From positions 16,429-80,428 of the forward strand of contig LGRX02035255.1 in NCBI GenBank assembly GCA_001247695.2: a stretch of DNA of 64,000 bases, read 5' to 3'. Positions 45,782 to 57,339 of the stretch are shown here, one piece after another (position 1 is the stretch's first letter; the number at the start of each line of letters is the position of its first letter). The translations under genes were made by a program, and so were the position numbers. This stretch comes from Cymbomonas tetramitiformis (taxonomy: Eukaryota > Chlorophyta > Pyramimonadophyceae > Pyramimonadales > Pyramimonadaceae). The notes beneath the pieces were generated by a model. The model was given only the letters and a program-made list of their open reading frames with translations. It was not told the DNA's origin and did not search any database.

Positions 45782-46193
45782 GGATGTTATCATGCTAATT
45801 GAATCAAATCACGGTATGCCAGCGGGCCCACGAAATCACACATCATTGGGCATACTACATATCTTCAATTTGCATGATTGCGTGGCATACTTGATGCCAA
45901 AATCTCTCAGAAAAAAAATCGAAAGAGGTGACACCATTTTTCACACAAGGCCGTAACCACTATATCACATAAAGTACTACCCGAGTGACAACATGCTACC
46001 AACGAGAGCACGGCACGTGGTCTGTCGACCAATGGGGCACAAGGTAACTCAGTTTGGGTCCCAAAGATGATATTATATGAATGATATCATCAGTATTGAA
46101 CAAGAGGGCATCGAAAAAAAATCCACCGCGTCAGTACTTGTCATACTGTTTTCGAGAACAGTACTGTGACAAGTACCACGGGGCAGTAGCCAT
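45782..46193. other. Right end of the 10.4-kb TIR element, non-coding
   Basis: No ORF supported. Ends in the inverted terminal repeat and an AGTACTTGTCATACTG / CAGTACTGTGACAAGTAC pair. Confidence 0.5.
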
Positions 46194-46403
46194 GAAAAGT
46201 GACGAAACACATTGAGGCAGGGTTTTCGGTTCGTCTAAAGTCGGATTATACTGAAAGATGATCGGGCTTTACGCTGGCGGACCGGGACCCACGAGCTGAG
46301 CAGACAGCAGGCACTGCAAGTGACATCCGAGCAGGCGAGGGGTGACACAGGGCACCACAGACCTCCCCCCTTATGGGGGGTGAAAGCGTCGGTGTTCCCA
46401 TGA
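46194..46403. repeat. 243-bp LTR-like repeat, split copy, right piece
   Basis: Continues the copy begun at 35707 after the insertion. Aligns to 34444-34646 with a few small indels and ends TTCCCATGA, 12 bases before a Gag-like ORF. Confidence 0.75.
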
Positions 46404-46415
46404 ATCAAGCACATC

Positions 46416-47222
46416 ATGGACGACAACACCAGCGCCTACAACACGCGCTCCACTACCCCTGACGTCGCTCCACTTCTGAAACAGTTGAAGACCGCCTACT
46501 ACGCCCACACCGATATTCACGAGCGTCAGCAACAACGAGATCTTCAATTGAACTTTCTCACCACGGGCGGCGACATTGTCGTCAAGAGGTTCTGTGACGC
46601 CCTGACCTGTGTCCTCACCGCCACTCGACCTGGCCACGCCCCAGCACTACTTAATCTTCAACGCTGACTGAATGACGAAGCCTACGACGGTATCTCCAAT
46701 GGTCTTCTGGCTCAACTTCTGCTTGGGGCTACTTGTGGCAACACACAAATTGTGTTGTCACAAATTGTGCAGGACTCCCCGCAGGCTCAGGTGGGCGGGA
46801 GACTCCTATTGCTCCACGTGCACTGCCGCCTCATTACCTACCCCCCCTCCCTGGACAACTCCTTCCTCACCAAGGCCAAAGCCCTACGGATCTCTGAGTC
46901 CGAGGACCCCGCCGTGAAGCTCAACACCTTCACCACCCTCATTGGCAACCACAGGCAGCTCCACCCCGCCTTCACTGGACAGCAGGAGCAGGAGGTCCTC
47001 ATTGAGATCTTGCGGGCCTCCCAGGAGTCGGCTGAGCACCTGTTCTCCATCCCCCTGTACTTCGAAGTCATCCGTGCCTACGACGAGCAGGACCGCTTGA
47101 CCTCCTCTGGCTACCCCGGTGGCCTTCAGAAGTTCATTGAGGCCATCGGGAAGGTATGGTACACCCAGGGCTCTGCCCACCGACCATTCCCAGCGGAAAA
47201 AAGTTTATCGAGGAATAGATAA
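46416..47222 (+). pseudogene. Gag-like ORF with in-frame TGA, truncated by MULE
   Basis: ATG at 46416 gives MDDNTSAYNTRSTTPDVA and reads to a TGA at 46665-46667. The same frame then continues (LNDEAYDGISNGLL... LLLLHVHCRLITYPP... FIEAIGKVWYTQG) until the Mutator-like element begins at 47212. Its start just downstream of the LTR-like repeat and its helical, soluble character suggest a second retroelement family's Gag. No pol follows, because the sequence is cut off. Confidence 0.5.
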
Positions 47223-47360
47223 GTGCATAATGGGGAATAGAAATTCCGTCCTGTTTTTGGGGAATATATTATATGTCACATGTAACCTTGCTTAATTCAA
47301 TCCAGCGCCAAAAGAAATTACAAGTAGTTTGACTAGCGCACTCCCCAACACTTCACAGCC

Positions 47361-49713
47361 ATGGACCAGGAGGAGGAAAATTTGCAGTTCACTAGCCCCG
47401 GGAAGGATGGACGAGAAGTTTATGAGGATTCCGATCCCGAGGATGAAATTGATGAACTCTCTACGCGCAAGCGGACACGGACGCACGAGCGTAAAGAGTG
47501 GGTGGCCTTGCTAAGTGCTTCATATTTCGATAGCTGTATCCAAAAGATTAAAGCGGTGTGTTCTGAAGGCTTCTCCAAGGCGGGCAAACCTCACATAGCT
47601 AAGAAAACGGGCAATATTACACACAAGTATAAGTGCTCGTTGTACAAGTCCAGCGGTTGTAAAGCTTTTTTCAAAATCATACAAAGCTCGAGCGACGGCG
47701 ACAGTTGTGACTTGTTCCAGAGTGGAGAACACGATCACGAGGAATTCTTCAACAAAGGCATGAACCCTCGAGTAAAAACCTATTTGGACGCGCACTTGAA
47801 GATGGGCAAGGGGCCAAAGACGGTGTTCCTAGAAATGAAGGACGACCTCAGCCACCCGACAGTACCGTGTTACAAAACAATCTGCAATTATGCCTACAAC
47901 AATAAGTTCAGAATTTGGGAAACTCAAGATATTAAAACCTACGGTAACTATATGCTCGAGTGCGTGACAGCTAACTTGTTCGCCATCCCCATCACGGACC
48001 TGGACACCCCTGGGGTGTTGTGCATGTTTGACGGCCAAGTTCTTCTTCAAGACGGAAGCTACGCCATTGTTCCTGCGTACAAGGATAACTCACGCAACAA
48101 CTTACCTCCCTTGATTTTCCAAGCAACTTCTTGCTTGGAAATCATGGTAGCTTGGCAGCAAGACAAGTGGAGTGAGGACCCAGCCGTTTGTGAACGGCGC
48201 CTACAGCAAGAATTTGAGAAACTCTTGGCGTCAGACGGTTGTTCCCACTTCCTGGAGCTCGCGTCCAATCTTTTGGCATGTCACGGGTGGAGTACCAAAA
48301 AGTCGCAATTCTACAAGGGCAAGCTAAACCTTCGGGCGCTTTTACGCAACTACAAGCAACTTGTTGAGGACTACCAACTTCAACAAAAACGAAAACGCTG
48401 GACCGTGATCTACACCACTTGGGAACTACTTCAAGTGTTGTCCACTAGCGACCACCGCTCTCGGGACGACACCTACAAGACCAACTGGAACGGCTTTCCC
48501 GTTGAGTTCGGCGGTACTTGCTGGTTGGATAAGCGTTTCAGAATGGGTTACATGGCCTTGAAGTCCCACGAGGACGCCTTCGCCTCTGAGCTCGTGGACT
48601 TTCTCGTCCTTCGGGCGATACGCATTTCCTTTGGCGTTATGTGGCAACCCAAGCTTCACACGCTTGACCACCCCCTAGCGTTTTACAATGCAAACTTAGC
48701 CCTACCCAAAACCGCTCAGGTCGTCTTCAATCACCTAGAGCGGGGAGACCGTGTCGACGAAACCATTAACGACGAAATCATATTGGTGGAGGACATCGAA
48801 CAAGGCATATGTTGGGCACACTGCAAGATGAAACTCAACGAAAAGTCTAGCATGTTTAACGACGCTAATAACGTCGAGAGCTTCAAGACGGGTGTTACCG
48901 GTGTTCACCGTATCACGCTCACTTCTGTGCGCACCGAAGCCTTCAAGTTGTTGATGTTGTCCTTCGTGGAGGAGGAGGAGTACATATGCTCGTGGTTCGT
49001 GGACTTTTGGTGGGGCCAATGGAGTGGTTGGGTGCTAGGGACGATGCCTCCTGGCAAACCTTCCACGCAAAATAGCCCCGAGTCCAACAATCGGTGGGCA
49101 AAGGAAGCTTTGTGCAACGGCAAACAGCTACAACTGGCTCGGTTTCATAAAAGTGCTATGAAATACGTTCGCAATGAAACTATATTCGAGCGCGAATATG
49201 CTTTGCCTACTGGTCCAATTGTGCGACACGATATCTGGCGGGAGGCCCTACTCATACATGGTGGAAAGCAACGTCATGGAACTTATGACCAAGGCGACCC
49301 GCTTACCCCACCTACCTGACGAGGAGACCATGGTGTTCGTGTTGCCTACAATGAAGACCTTCAACCGTCTGAAATCGGTCACCATCGCGGACAAACGGAA
49401 AGAAATAATTGTTATGGCCGCTGAGTTCTTATCACTTATCCGTGATCCCGAGAACCCCCCGGCTAGTGTGACGACGTTCAACGAGTTCGTGTCCCTATAT
49501 GCCTCCTTCGTGCTTGTGCAGGCTTCAACAACCCCGAAAGATTATGTGCACTACACGTGCAACTGCCCTGAGTTCTACGAAAGTGGTGTGTGCGCGGACG
49601 TGGTGGCAGTGGGGTTATTCAAAGGAAACTTCAAAGCACCTTTAGAAAAGCAGCTCGACTTAATCTGTCGGGTTCCCAAAGCTGGCCGACCAATGAAACC
49701 CGACAAAACTTAG
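47361..49713 (+). CDS. MULE transposase, one apparent frameshift
   Basis: The frame opens at ATG 47361 (MDQEEENLQFTSPGKDGREV). Residues near 95-135 form a WRKY-GCM1/FLYWCH-type finger (YKCSLYKSSGCKAFF ... GEHDHE). The DDE core shows LDHPLAFYNANLALP, the C-x2-H block ICWAHCKMKL and PESNNRWAKEAL. Around 49230-49260 the frame ends (stop 49319) and continues in another frame from about 49250 (MVESNVMELMTKATRLPHL) to TAG 49713, so an indel is likely. The C-terminal SWIM finger reads CNCPEFYESGVCAD, with Asp where the family has His. Total about 785 residues, normal for autonomous MULEs. Confidence 0.85.
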
Positions 49714-51630
49714 TAGAAATCTCTCCTGTGTCCTTATTAATACAACACCATTCACACCGTAGATCACATGATTCTTACGGCCCCTTTGGCATATCGGATG
49801 CTACTTCCGTCACACGACAGGATGGAAATCCCGTTCTTTTCTGTTATAAATCCCGTTACACATCAGATACCCGTCACGTAACGGTTCCGTCTTGTATCGG
49901 GTTACCTGACGGATAGAAGACTGGGTACGAGACGGGACGTACGCCAGGTCATTTGGCACGTGGTACTGATAACCAATAAAGAGATGTCGCGTGGTACTCT
50001 TTTAAATTCCACCAATAAAGTAGTCGCGATGTAATCAAAATATAAAAAGTTTCTTCAAAGATGTCATCAGTCGACACAATAATTATATTGTCACTTCGAT
50101 CTCCGAAAGTCATGACGTGTCCGACCTCGTCCATGTGCGGCCGAAAAAGATATCAAAACACAACGCTGGCTCGCATCCGCTCAGACCTGTATCTCACGCA
50201 GCTGGACAGTGACTTACGGGGGCCCGTAAGTCACTGTCCAGCTGCGTGAGATACAGGTCTGAGAAATAAATACGAAGCACCAAAACTTTGCATACTGATT
50301 AAGAGGTGCGTTAGGAACAACATATTTTTTGCGCGCGCGAGATCCGTGCACAACCTGGGGTCTGGGACGCCGCGCATGGAAGGGGGTCATTGGGCACGCA
50401 TCGAGCCAACCGCTCGACATACGCATCGCATAAACGCATCTTGCATATCAAAACCTTCCACGCATATCATATATGCATAAGGAACATATTTTGAGCATCT
50501 GACAGCGCGCTGTCAGCTCTAGCGAAAACGCGGATGTCAACCGCGTCCACATTTTCGCTAGGGTTTCCTCCCTCATCCGCGCGCTCGCCTGCAAGCGTGC
50601 GTGCGCAGCGGATGAGGGAAGCGACTAGCAAAATATTATCTAATATGCGTTATCTTTTAACGGTAATTCGTATACACTGAAAAGCCCACTACAAATCTCG
50701 CTAAGGGCTGGCGCGTTCATGTGGGTATAGTGAGCGTGAATTTACGATTTTCGCAACTTCCAAAAGTAGCGAACGGGGTTATCATTGCGCACGATGCGGA
50801 TACCCACTGACTCAGTAGGAATAGGTGATAATATTAGATACAAATAAGTTCCTTAGATGTGCACACAATCTTAAAGATCTTCACTTGGCAGGACAGGGTC
50901 TCGCTGCGAGAGAGAGAGCGTTCCGCGGTAAGTCGAAATTGCATATTTAATAAATCGCATCTGTACCCGTGATACGACATGGGGAAAGTGTTTCGTCAGT
51001 GGAAATTGGAAGCGTTTGTACTGTACGAGTATCACGTATGCGTCTGTCGTCTCCGCCTTTGAAGATTCTCTCAACAAAATATATAAACGCAAGTCCCGAG
51101 AAAGCAGTCATATGCCACCCAAGAAATGTGGCGTAAACCACTTCAACCTTTTTCGCGGGTGCGCACGATTAAGTAGAGAAATTTACACGTTTTCAGCGAA
51201 CGGTTACGATGGATTTCTTTATAATCCCGAATTCTCTCCGACTAATGTCTCACGTACTGCATCGAAGATGGGAACTGCATTGCGCCACATCAGCTACAGT
51301 TTTCGACATTCGATATCTCCAGCCTCTTATCGCCAGTTATGTCCACGAAAGAGAAATTTATATTCTGAGGGGGTCGTGTACTTAACATATCACATTTCCC
51401 AAAGCAAAGTTGACCGTAGCATATGTTTTAATCGGAGGGTAGATGCGTGCCACGTTTGCTGCCACGACGGATTTTATCGTCGGGTTCCGTATGCGACGCC
51501 CAGTCTCGCTCCGTAACGGATTGGATACTGATGTTTATCAGTCTTGGAACGAGTTACGCATCCCGTTATGGAACGCGGTATCCTTCCGGTATGTGACGGC
51601 AGACAACGAGTTGTCATCCGTCACGGCCGA
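49714..51630. other. Non-coding MULE interior with palindromes
   Basis: No gene supported. Contains a long perfect hairpin at about 50182-50262 and inverted CTCATCCGC words (50565-50630). The sequence CACATGATTCTTACGGCCCC at 49765 recurs inverted at 57329-57349. Confidence 0.5.
50182..50262. repeat. Perfect hairpin, about 40-bp arms
   Basis: The arm CTCAGACCTGTATCTCACGC + AGCTGGACAGTGACTTACGG is followed almost immediately by its reverse complement. The loop is only a few G/C bases. Confidence 0.85.
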
Positions 51631-51644
51631 CCCTACAAAATAAG

Positions 51645-52610
51645 GATTATTCCAAGGGCTTGGACCGTCGGCTTGGAACCCCATAGGACCCGGTAGGACA
51701 GGTATGTGTTTGAGAGGCGTTGGCGTTAACACTGGGAATTCCAAGGGCTTGGACAGCAAATGTCCAGGTCCAAGCCCCGTCCAAGCCGCGGTCCAAGGGC
51801 TTGGACCTGGACATTTGCTATCCAAGCCCTTGGAACCCCCTTGGAATTTACATAAAATTCCAATCGGTTTCCAAGCCGTTGGACCGTCGGTTTGGAATAC
51901 CGTAGGACCCATTTGGACCGTCGGCTTGGAACCCCGTTGGACCCGCTTGGACCATCGGCTTGGATTCCCATAGGATTTTTTTAGATTGGCGATTCCAAGG
52001 GGGTTCCAAATGCTTGGACGGGGCTCGGACCTTATTAAACGGGCATTCCAATGGGGTTCCAAAGGCTTGGACGGGGCTTAGACTCTGCCAAACGGTGATT
52101 CCGAGGAGGGTCCAAGGGCTTGGACGCTGCAAAAAAACAGGTTCCAAAGGGGTTCCAAAGACTTGGACGGGTCTTGGACTCCGTCAAAAGAAGTTTCCGA
52201 GGGGGTTCCAAGGGCTTGGATAGGGCTTGGACTCAGTTAAACAGAGATTCCAACGTGATTCCAAGGGCTTGGAAGCTGTTAAATTAAGGTTCCAAGCGAG
52301 TTCCGAGGGCTTGGACGGGGCTTAGAATCTGTTAAACGAGAATTGCATGGCCAGGTTCCATTGTTCCAAAGCTTTGGAACAATGTTTCCAAAAGCTTGGA
52401 CGGACAGGTTCCAAAGGCTTGGAACCATGGTTCCAAATACATTTATTTTGCTTCATACATTTCATTAATTTCAAACGCTTGGAACCGCATTTCCAACGAT
52501 TTGGAACAACGTTTCCAAAAGGCTTAAACATATATGGCTCCAAAGGCTTAAACGGACATGGTTCCAAAGACTTGGAACCATGGCTCCAAATACATTTACA
52601 GTGAGAATAT
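51645..52610. repeat. CACTA left subterminal array, TTCCAAGGGCTTGGA motif
   Basis: The imperfect palindrome TTCCAAGGGCTTGGA and variants recur every 60-70 bp or closer, in both halves and orientations. In-between sequence (GGTTCCAAAGGCTTGGACGG) also repeats. It resembles in principle the clustered subterminal binding motifs of En/Spm, with a different word. Confidence 0.85.
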
Positions 52611-53740
52611 GCAGGTATGCAGGGTTAAGGGGTACTGCGCAGTTCCAAAATACACTTGCAATTGTTGCTACATTGTTTTCATGTTTCTTTGCACACATAC
52701 ATTATGATGTCGTGTGCATGCTGTACACAGAAAGTTTAAAGGTTGCGATGCTAAGTTGCAAATACGTCATCATCATTGGATAAATAACATTACTTGACAG
52801 AGTTACAAGTGCGTGGGATCTAGGTTCAGGCTAATAATGCTATCACAAGTCAGGGATTCTACCGAAAGCTGCAAGCTTTCGAAACTACTCTTAAAACTAC
52901 TCTAATTAGTTTGAAACTTTTAAATTGAAATCTGTTCCGCTAATTGCAAGCACTGACGCACTTGAAACACGACCTGCGAACATGCCGTAAAACAGAACAA
53001 AATCAGCGTTCATCAGACGCCGAACCGCAAGTAAAATAATAAACTTCAGTCAACGAAACGCAAATCAGATCCAACGTTTAAACAGTCTTACCTGCGATAG
53101 AGCAATTCTCGACCCGGGCGGTACCAATCCCTGAAAAAGTAAAACACAAAGCTCAGTTCTACACGCATATGTGGAAAACATACCGGCGTGTTATGGCCGA
53201 TTCTCGAGCATCGGTACTATTTTGGGCTGACGCTATTTTTAAAAGTGCAGGTTTGTGGGATTAATGATACGGTGTTGCTACTACGATGATGCTGAACTGT
53301 TTTCAAACAAAATGCTGAAAACAACTCTGCGCGCGCAACATGCAAGGCTGCTAGATAACGGCAGGTACGTTCAAGAACTGTCGTTGCGGCATTCTCAGTG
53401 TCACAGCGAATTGAGCCCGTACCGTTTGAATAACTCCGCCGCAGAGATCTTTCAGACTTCCTGGAATCGCGTTTACGTCCCGGACCCGAGCGTCACCGGA
53501 GAATTTCCTGCAGATCTCCACAAAGTAATCTTGCGAAAATGAGAAGAAAGAAGACACGGCTAAGCTCATATAGATAATTACAGTACAAACCTGGACATAC
53601 AATACTGCAAGTCTTCGACGGCGTTGAGGTGAAATATGAAGTTCCGTATTGTAAAGTGTCGGGTCTTCACTGTGTCCACAGTCCACAGTCACAGAGTACC
53701 GTTCGTCTAGCCATTTGAAAATCCATCGTCTTCAAAGGTC
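52611..53740. other. CACTA interior, no gene supported
   Basis: AT-rich. An open frame at 53255-53542 has no motif or splice partner. Confidence 0.35.
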
Positions 53741-53744
53741 GCGA

Positions 53745-53855
53745 TACTCGCGATTACTCGCGATTACTCGCGATTACTAACGATTACTCGCGATTACTCG
53801 CGATTACTCGCGATTACTCGCGATTACTCGCGATTACTCGCGATTACTCGCGATT
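53745..53855. repeat. Decamer microsatellite GCGATTACTC
   Basis: About eleven head-to-tail copies of a 10-bp unit; one copy reads AACGATTACTC. Confidence 0.9.
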
Positions 53856-54224
53856 ATACTACGTACGGCGAAAGACTGAGCAGTCGATCCAACCATTCGT
53901 GCACGACGAATCCAATTTAATCTTCGATCTGAGCAGTCCATCGCTATACTGTATATTTCTGTTTTCTGGACTGTTGCTTTTTATTTTTGGAGCAAGTCCT
54001 TCTACAGAATTCGTCGCAGCTCTATTTTTAGAAATTTCCCGTAAGATGTGCATAATTGACGGTAGAAAACAATTTTTCTGCATTTTTCACGTCGCTGCAT
54101 ATCAAAAACATCGGGGCCAAACATATGTCCACTTTTCAAAAAAACAGAAAATTTTCCGAAATTTTGTTTTTTGGGCTTTTTACACAAAAAACAGCCAAGT
54201 ATTAAGCTTTGAAATAAGAGGCTT

Positions 54225-54560
54225 CACTTTGGAATTCCAGGGGCATGGAATTTCTCAAGTGGGAGCAAATGTCCAGTTCCGATGGACTTCCAAGGGCTTG
54301 GATAAACCCCCAGAAGTGGACCTAGTCGATTTTTACCAAAAAAGTTCCATGCCATTGGTTTGAGTGGGCCAACCCGTTGGAATATTGGTCCTTAGGTGAT
54401 TTTTGCAATCCTCAAAACGTTCTAAAAAACTTTGTGCGATTCCAATGCTTCACTTTGGAATTCCAGAGGCATGGAATTTTTCAAGTGGGAGCAAATGTCC
54501 AGTTCCAATGGACTTCCAAGCCTCTGGATTAATCCCCAGAAGTGGACCTAGTCGATTTTT
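54225..54560. repeat. Internal pair of palindrome-motif repeats
   Basis: Two copies of a block (CTTCACTTTGGAATTCCAG ... AGTGGACCTAGTCGATTTTT) lie about 230 bp apart, each containing GGACTTCCAAG-type words related to the subterminal motif. Confidence 0.7.
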
Positions 54561-54815
54561 AAGATGGCTTTTCCAAACCGATGGACACCGTAATCCCTGG
54601 CCTGTCCGGGCGCCCGGATTGTGCCTAAAAACGTAGAAACCCTGATGTAAAGGTGACAAACCGGACTTTTGCCGAATGTTGAAGGTATTTAATTCCGACC
54701 GCCCGGAACTACGTTCCCACGCGCCGGACCATGGGTCCGGGCGCCCGGAATGCATCTGAAAACCTTACAAGTCCGGTCAGACAACTCACACTTCTTACAT
54801 GGATTCGCAGGAATA

Positions 54816-55163
54816 ATGGCTAGGCAAAGGCGTGGACTAGCTCGAAACGAGAACGCGGAAGGCACTCCATGCCCATGCGATCAATGCAGACTCCGATTTT
54901 GCTACTCCAAAAAACAGATTAAGCGGCATTTGATCCTACATCCGCCCGTCGCACGCCTCTCCAATGACCGAGATCATGAAGAAAACGACTCTCTTGACGG
55001 TGCCGAAAGTGTGAATGATGACGGTGAGACGGATCCACCATCAGAGACGGACGAAGAGGAAGAACACGAGGATGACACATATCTTCATGACCATGCCGAA
55101 CGGATGCTCCGGAAGATCCGTGAAAACTTCTTCAGCCCGATTGAGTATGCATCGTCCGACTCG
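54816..55163 (+). CDS. First exon with C2H2-like finger, transposon-encoded
   Basis: ATG at 54816 starts MARQRRGLARNENAEG. It is followed by CPCDQCRLRFCYSKKQIKRH and LILHPP, a C-x2-C-x13-H-x3-H finger of the kind that opens many plant and fungal CACTA-type transposases. A strongly acidic region follows (SETDEEEEHEDDTYLHDH). The exon ends in phase 0 at TCG|GTGAGT. Downstream exons were not identified, partly because palindrome repeats begin right after the donor. Confidence 0.55.
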
Positions 55164-55169
55164 GTGAGT

Positions 55170-55310
55170 TCTAAATCCCGTCCAAGCCGTTGGAACCATT
55201 GTTTAACAATATCCAAGCCCCGTCCAAGCCTTTGGAACAACCTTGGATTCCCCCACGAAGAAGAGTCCAAGCATCGTCCAAGCCTTTGGAACACCTTTAG
55301 AGCCATCACT
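55170..55310. repeat. Palindrome-motif repeats after the finger exon
   Basis: Three blocks with CCGTCCAAGCCTTTGGAAC words, same family as the subterminal arrays. They lie in the presumed intron. Confidence 0.75.
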
Positions 55311-55976
55311 TAATGTATCGGTCACGTTAAATTGACCTGGAAAGTGATTTTCGAATTTTGGATTTGGTTTTTTTGCTCTACGTTAGATTTCGAAATTTCG
55401 ATTTGGCTGATTTTGCTCTACGTTAGATTTTCAGATTTCAGTCTTCGGGATGCTGGATTTTCGAATTTTGGATTTGTTTTTTGCTCTACGTTAGATTTTC
55501 GAAATTTCGATTTGGCTGATTTTGCTCTACGTTAGATTTCAGATTTCAGTCTTCGGGATCCTGGATTTCGAATTTGGATTTGTTTTTTTGCTCTACGTTA
55601 GATTTCGTGGGTCAGCTTCGGAACACTGGGTTTCGGACTTTGGGATGCATATCTTAAATTGGAGTGCTTCGCAAATACAGGCAATTAATGCCAATTATCT
55701 TGCCTGCACGGACCACCTGGTGCCCGTCCGTCATAGAAGCCTCCCTTTAACATGGGAATGCTGGACGGTTAGAGTACTGACCACGACGGGTGGGTTACTC
55801 TACACGAGTAGCACACCGGAAGTGGCCAGGCTCGAAAATCGTCCATCCCTTTCCACAAGATTGGGGCCCGGTAGAGACCGGGGTGCGATTTTCGAGGAGC
55901 ATTTCTCCTGAAAGGAAGAGTGCTCTGGTGTGGTTGTTGTCTCGAACAGGGACACGAGCCAGACTCAGCCCCACGA

Positions 55977-56156
55977 AAGGGATTGCTTTTCTTCGATGGT
56001 GCATGCCGCTTTAACGCGTCGCCGGATTTGAGGCAAGCCTCGTTCGGAGTAGCACTCTGCTCAGAACAAGGTCAACAGTGGACCCGGGACTACGGGCGCC
56101 TTGGATCCAATTTAACAGCTTCCAAGTCACTTCACTTAGTGTATCGGTCTCGTTGA
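55977..56156 (+). pseudogene. Possible RNase H fragment of a retroelement
   Basis: One frame reads KGLLFFDGACRFNASPDLRQ then ASFGVALCSEQGQQWTRDYG. This is the shape of a type I RNase H start (FDGac..n....gasfGv.l), but the LGSNLTASKS that follows lacks the usual TNN-x-AE block. No reverse transcriptase is nearby. A weak call. Confidence 0.3.
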
Positions 56157-56239
56157 GCACCACGTGCTGCCAAGTCAGAACCTACCAGTTGTAAATATAC
56201 TGTAATATATAACACGCATTGTACAGATAATACTAACTT

Positions 56240-57310
56240 ACCTGGAGTTCCAAAGGGGTTCCGAAGGCTTGGATGCGCCTTGGAATCCGTCAAACGCAAG
56301 TTCCGAAGCGGTTCCAAACCATTGGACTAAGCCTGGACACCATAAGATATCACTTCCATAATCGTTCCAAAGGCTTGGACGGTCTTGAACTGCACGTAGC
56401 AAGAATGATCGGTCCAGAGAATTATCAGTCTATATATCAAGCACTTGCTCATAGCGTTCCGCTCTCAGATCGGGAAGTTCCAAGGGCTTGGAATTTCGGA
56501 ACACGCTCCCGTGTTGCCCAGAGACTGGGCCTATGGGGTTCCAAGGGCTTGGAATCTTTTGAAACCCGCGCTCGTGCTGCGCAGAGACCGGTCCTATGGG
56601 GTTCCAAGCCGTGGAGCCTCCGGGCTCGAGCTTCATTCCTCGTACTAACAAGGTCCAAGGGCTTGGAATCTTTTGAAACCCACGCCCGTGCTGCGCAGAG
56701 ACCGATCCTATGGGGTTCCAAGCCGTTGAGCCTCCGGGTTTGAGCTTCATTCCTCGTACTAACAAGGTCCAAGGGCTTGGAATCTTTTGAAACCCTCGCA
56801 CGTGCTGCGCTGAGACCGGTCCAATGGGGTTCCAAGCCGTTGAGCCTCCGGGTTCGAGCTTCATTACTCGTACTAGCAAGTTCCAAAGGCTTGGAATCTT
56901 TTGAAACCACGCCCGTGCTGCGCGGAGACCGGTCCAATGGGGTTCCAAGCCGTTGAACCTCCGATTTCAGACTGCCGACCTCAGACTGGAAAGTTCCAAA
57001 GGCTTGGAATTGTCCAAAATGAATTCCAAACCGTTGGAACCGCCTTGGACCGACGACTTCGGTCATACGTAATCCGAGGACATAGGTCCAACGGCTTGGA
57101 ATCGACCAGGACCCATTGGACTAACAAATTTCGGTCCAGCCCCTTGGAACCCCGTAGGACCATCGGCTTGGAACCCCATAGGACTCCTAGGGAAAAACCC
57201 AAAGCTTCACCTTGCAATTCCTGGCGGTTTCCAAAGGCTTGGAATTTTACCAAATATTTTCAGGACGGTTCCGGGCGCCCGGAATGGTGCCGTCCAAGCC
57301 TTTGGAATAA
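56240..57310. repeat. CACTA right subterminal array, TTCCAAGGGCTTGGA motif
   Basis: Similar to the left array, with longer period near 56480-56960. There, blocks of about 120 bp (GGGGTTCCAAGCCGTTGAGC ... CGTGCTGCGCAGAGACCG) repeat four times. The palindromic TCCAAGGGCTTGGA recurs throughout. Confidence 0.85.
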
Positions 57311-57339
57311 TCCCTATTTTGTAGGGCGAGGGGCCGTAA

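Larger units (their letters stand above)
35749..46193. mobile_element. 10.4-kb TIR element (about 2.9 kb without nested insertions)
   Basis: The ends are ATGGCTACTGCCCCGTGG (35749 onward) and its reverse complement (ending 46193). A second AGTACTGT/ACAAGTACT word lies near each end. It is bordered by GA on both sides, and the intact paralogue at 34444 has a single GA, so the borders are exact. The core is non-coding: a 367-bp satellite array plus flanking unique sequence. Two other elements inserted into it later. With a 2-bp target duplication and no transposase of its own visible, its superfamily is unclear. Confidence 0.7.
51631..57326 (+). mobile_element. CACTA-like transposon inserted in the MULE
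   Basis: 5,696 bp. The ends CCCTACAAAATAAGGATTAT (51631) and, inverted, CCCTACAAAATAGGGATTAT (57326) share about 34 bp with two differences. They are close to the En/Spm-type CACTACAA ends. A 3-bp CGA duplication (51628-51630 and 57327-57329) fits the superfamily. Long subterminal arrays of a palindromic motif occupy both ends. The only clear coding exon is a zinc-finger exon at 54816. No full transposase core was found, so it is probably defective or its exons are too diverged to see. Confidence 0.75.

Noticed and set aside
35749..46193. Reading the 243-bp repeats at 34404 and 46194 as the two LTRs of one 12-kb element
   Set aside because: The second copy continues at 35707-35748 left of the TIR element, so it is one split repeat, not a pair bounding an interior.
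51645..57310. Many plus- and minus-strand open frames of 60-200 codons with KGLDG/SKPLE-like repeats
   Set aside because: They are translations of the palindromic subterminal arrays in every frame and orientation.
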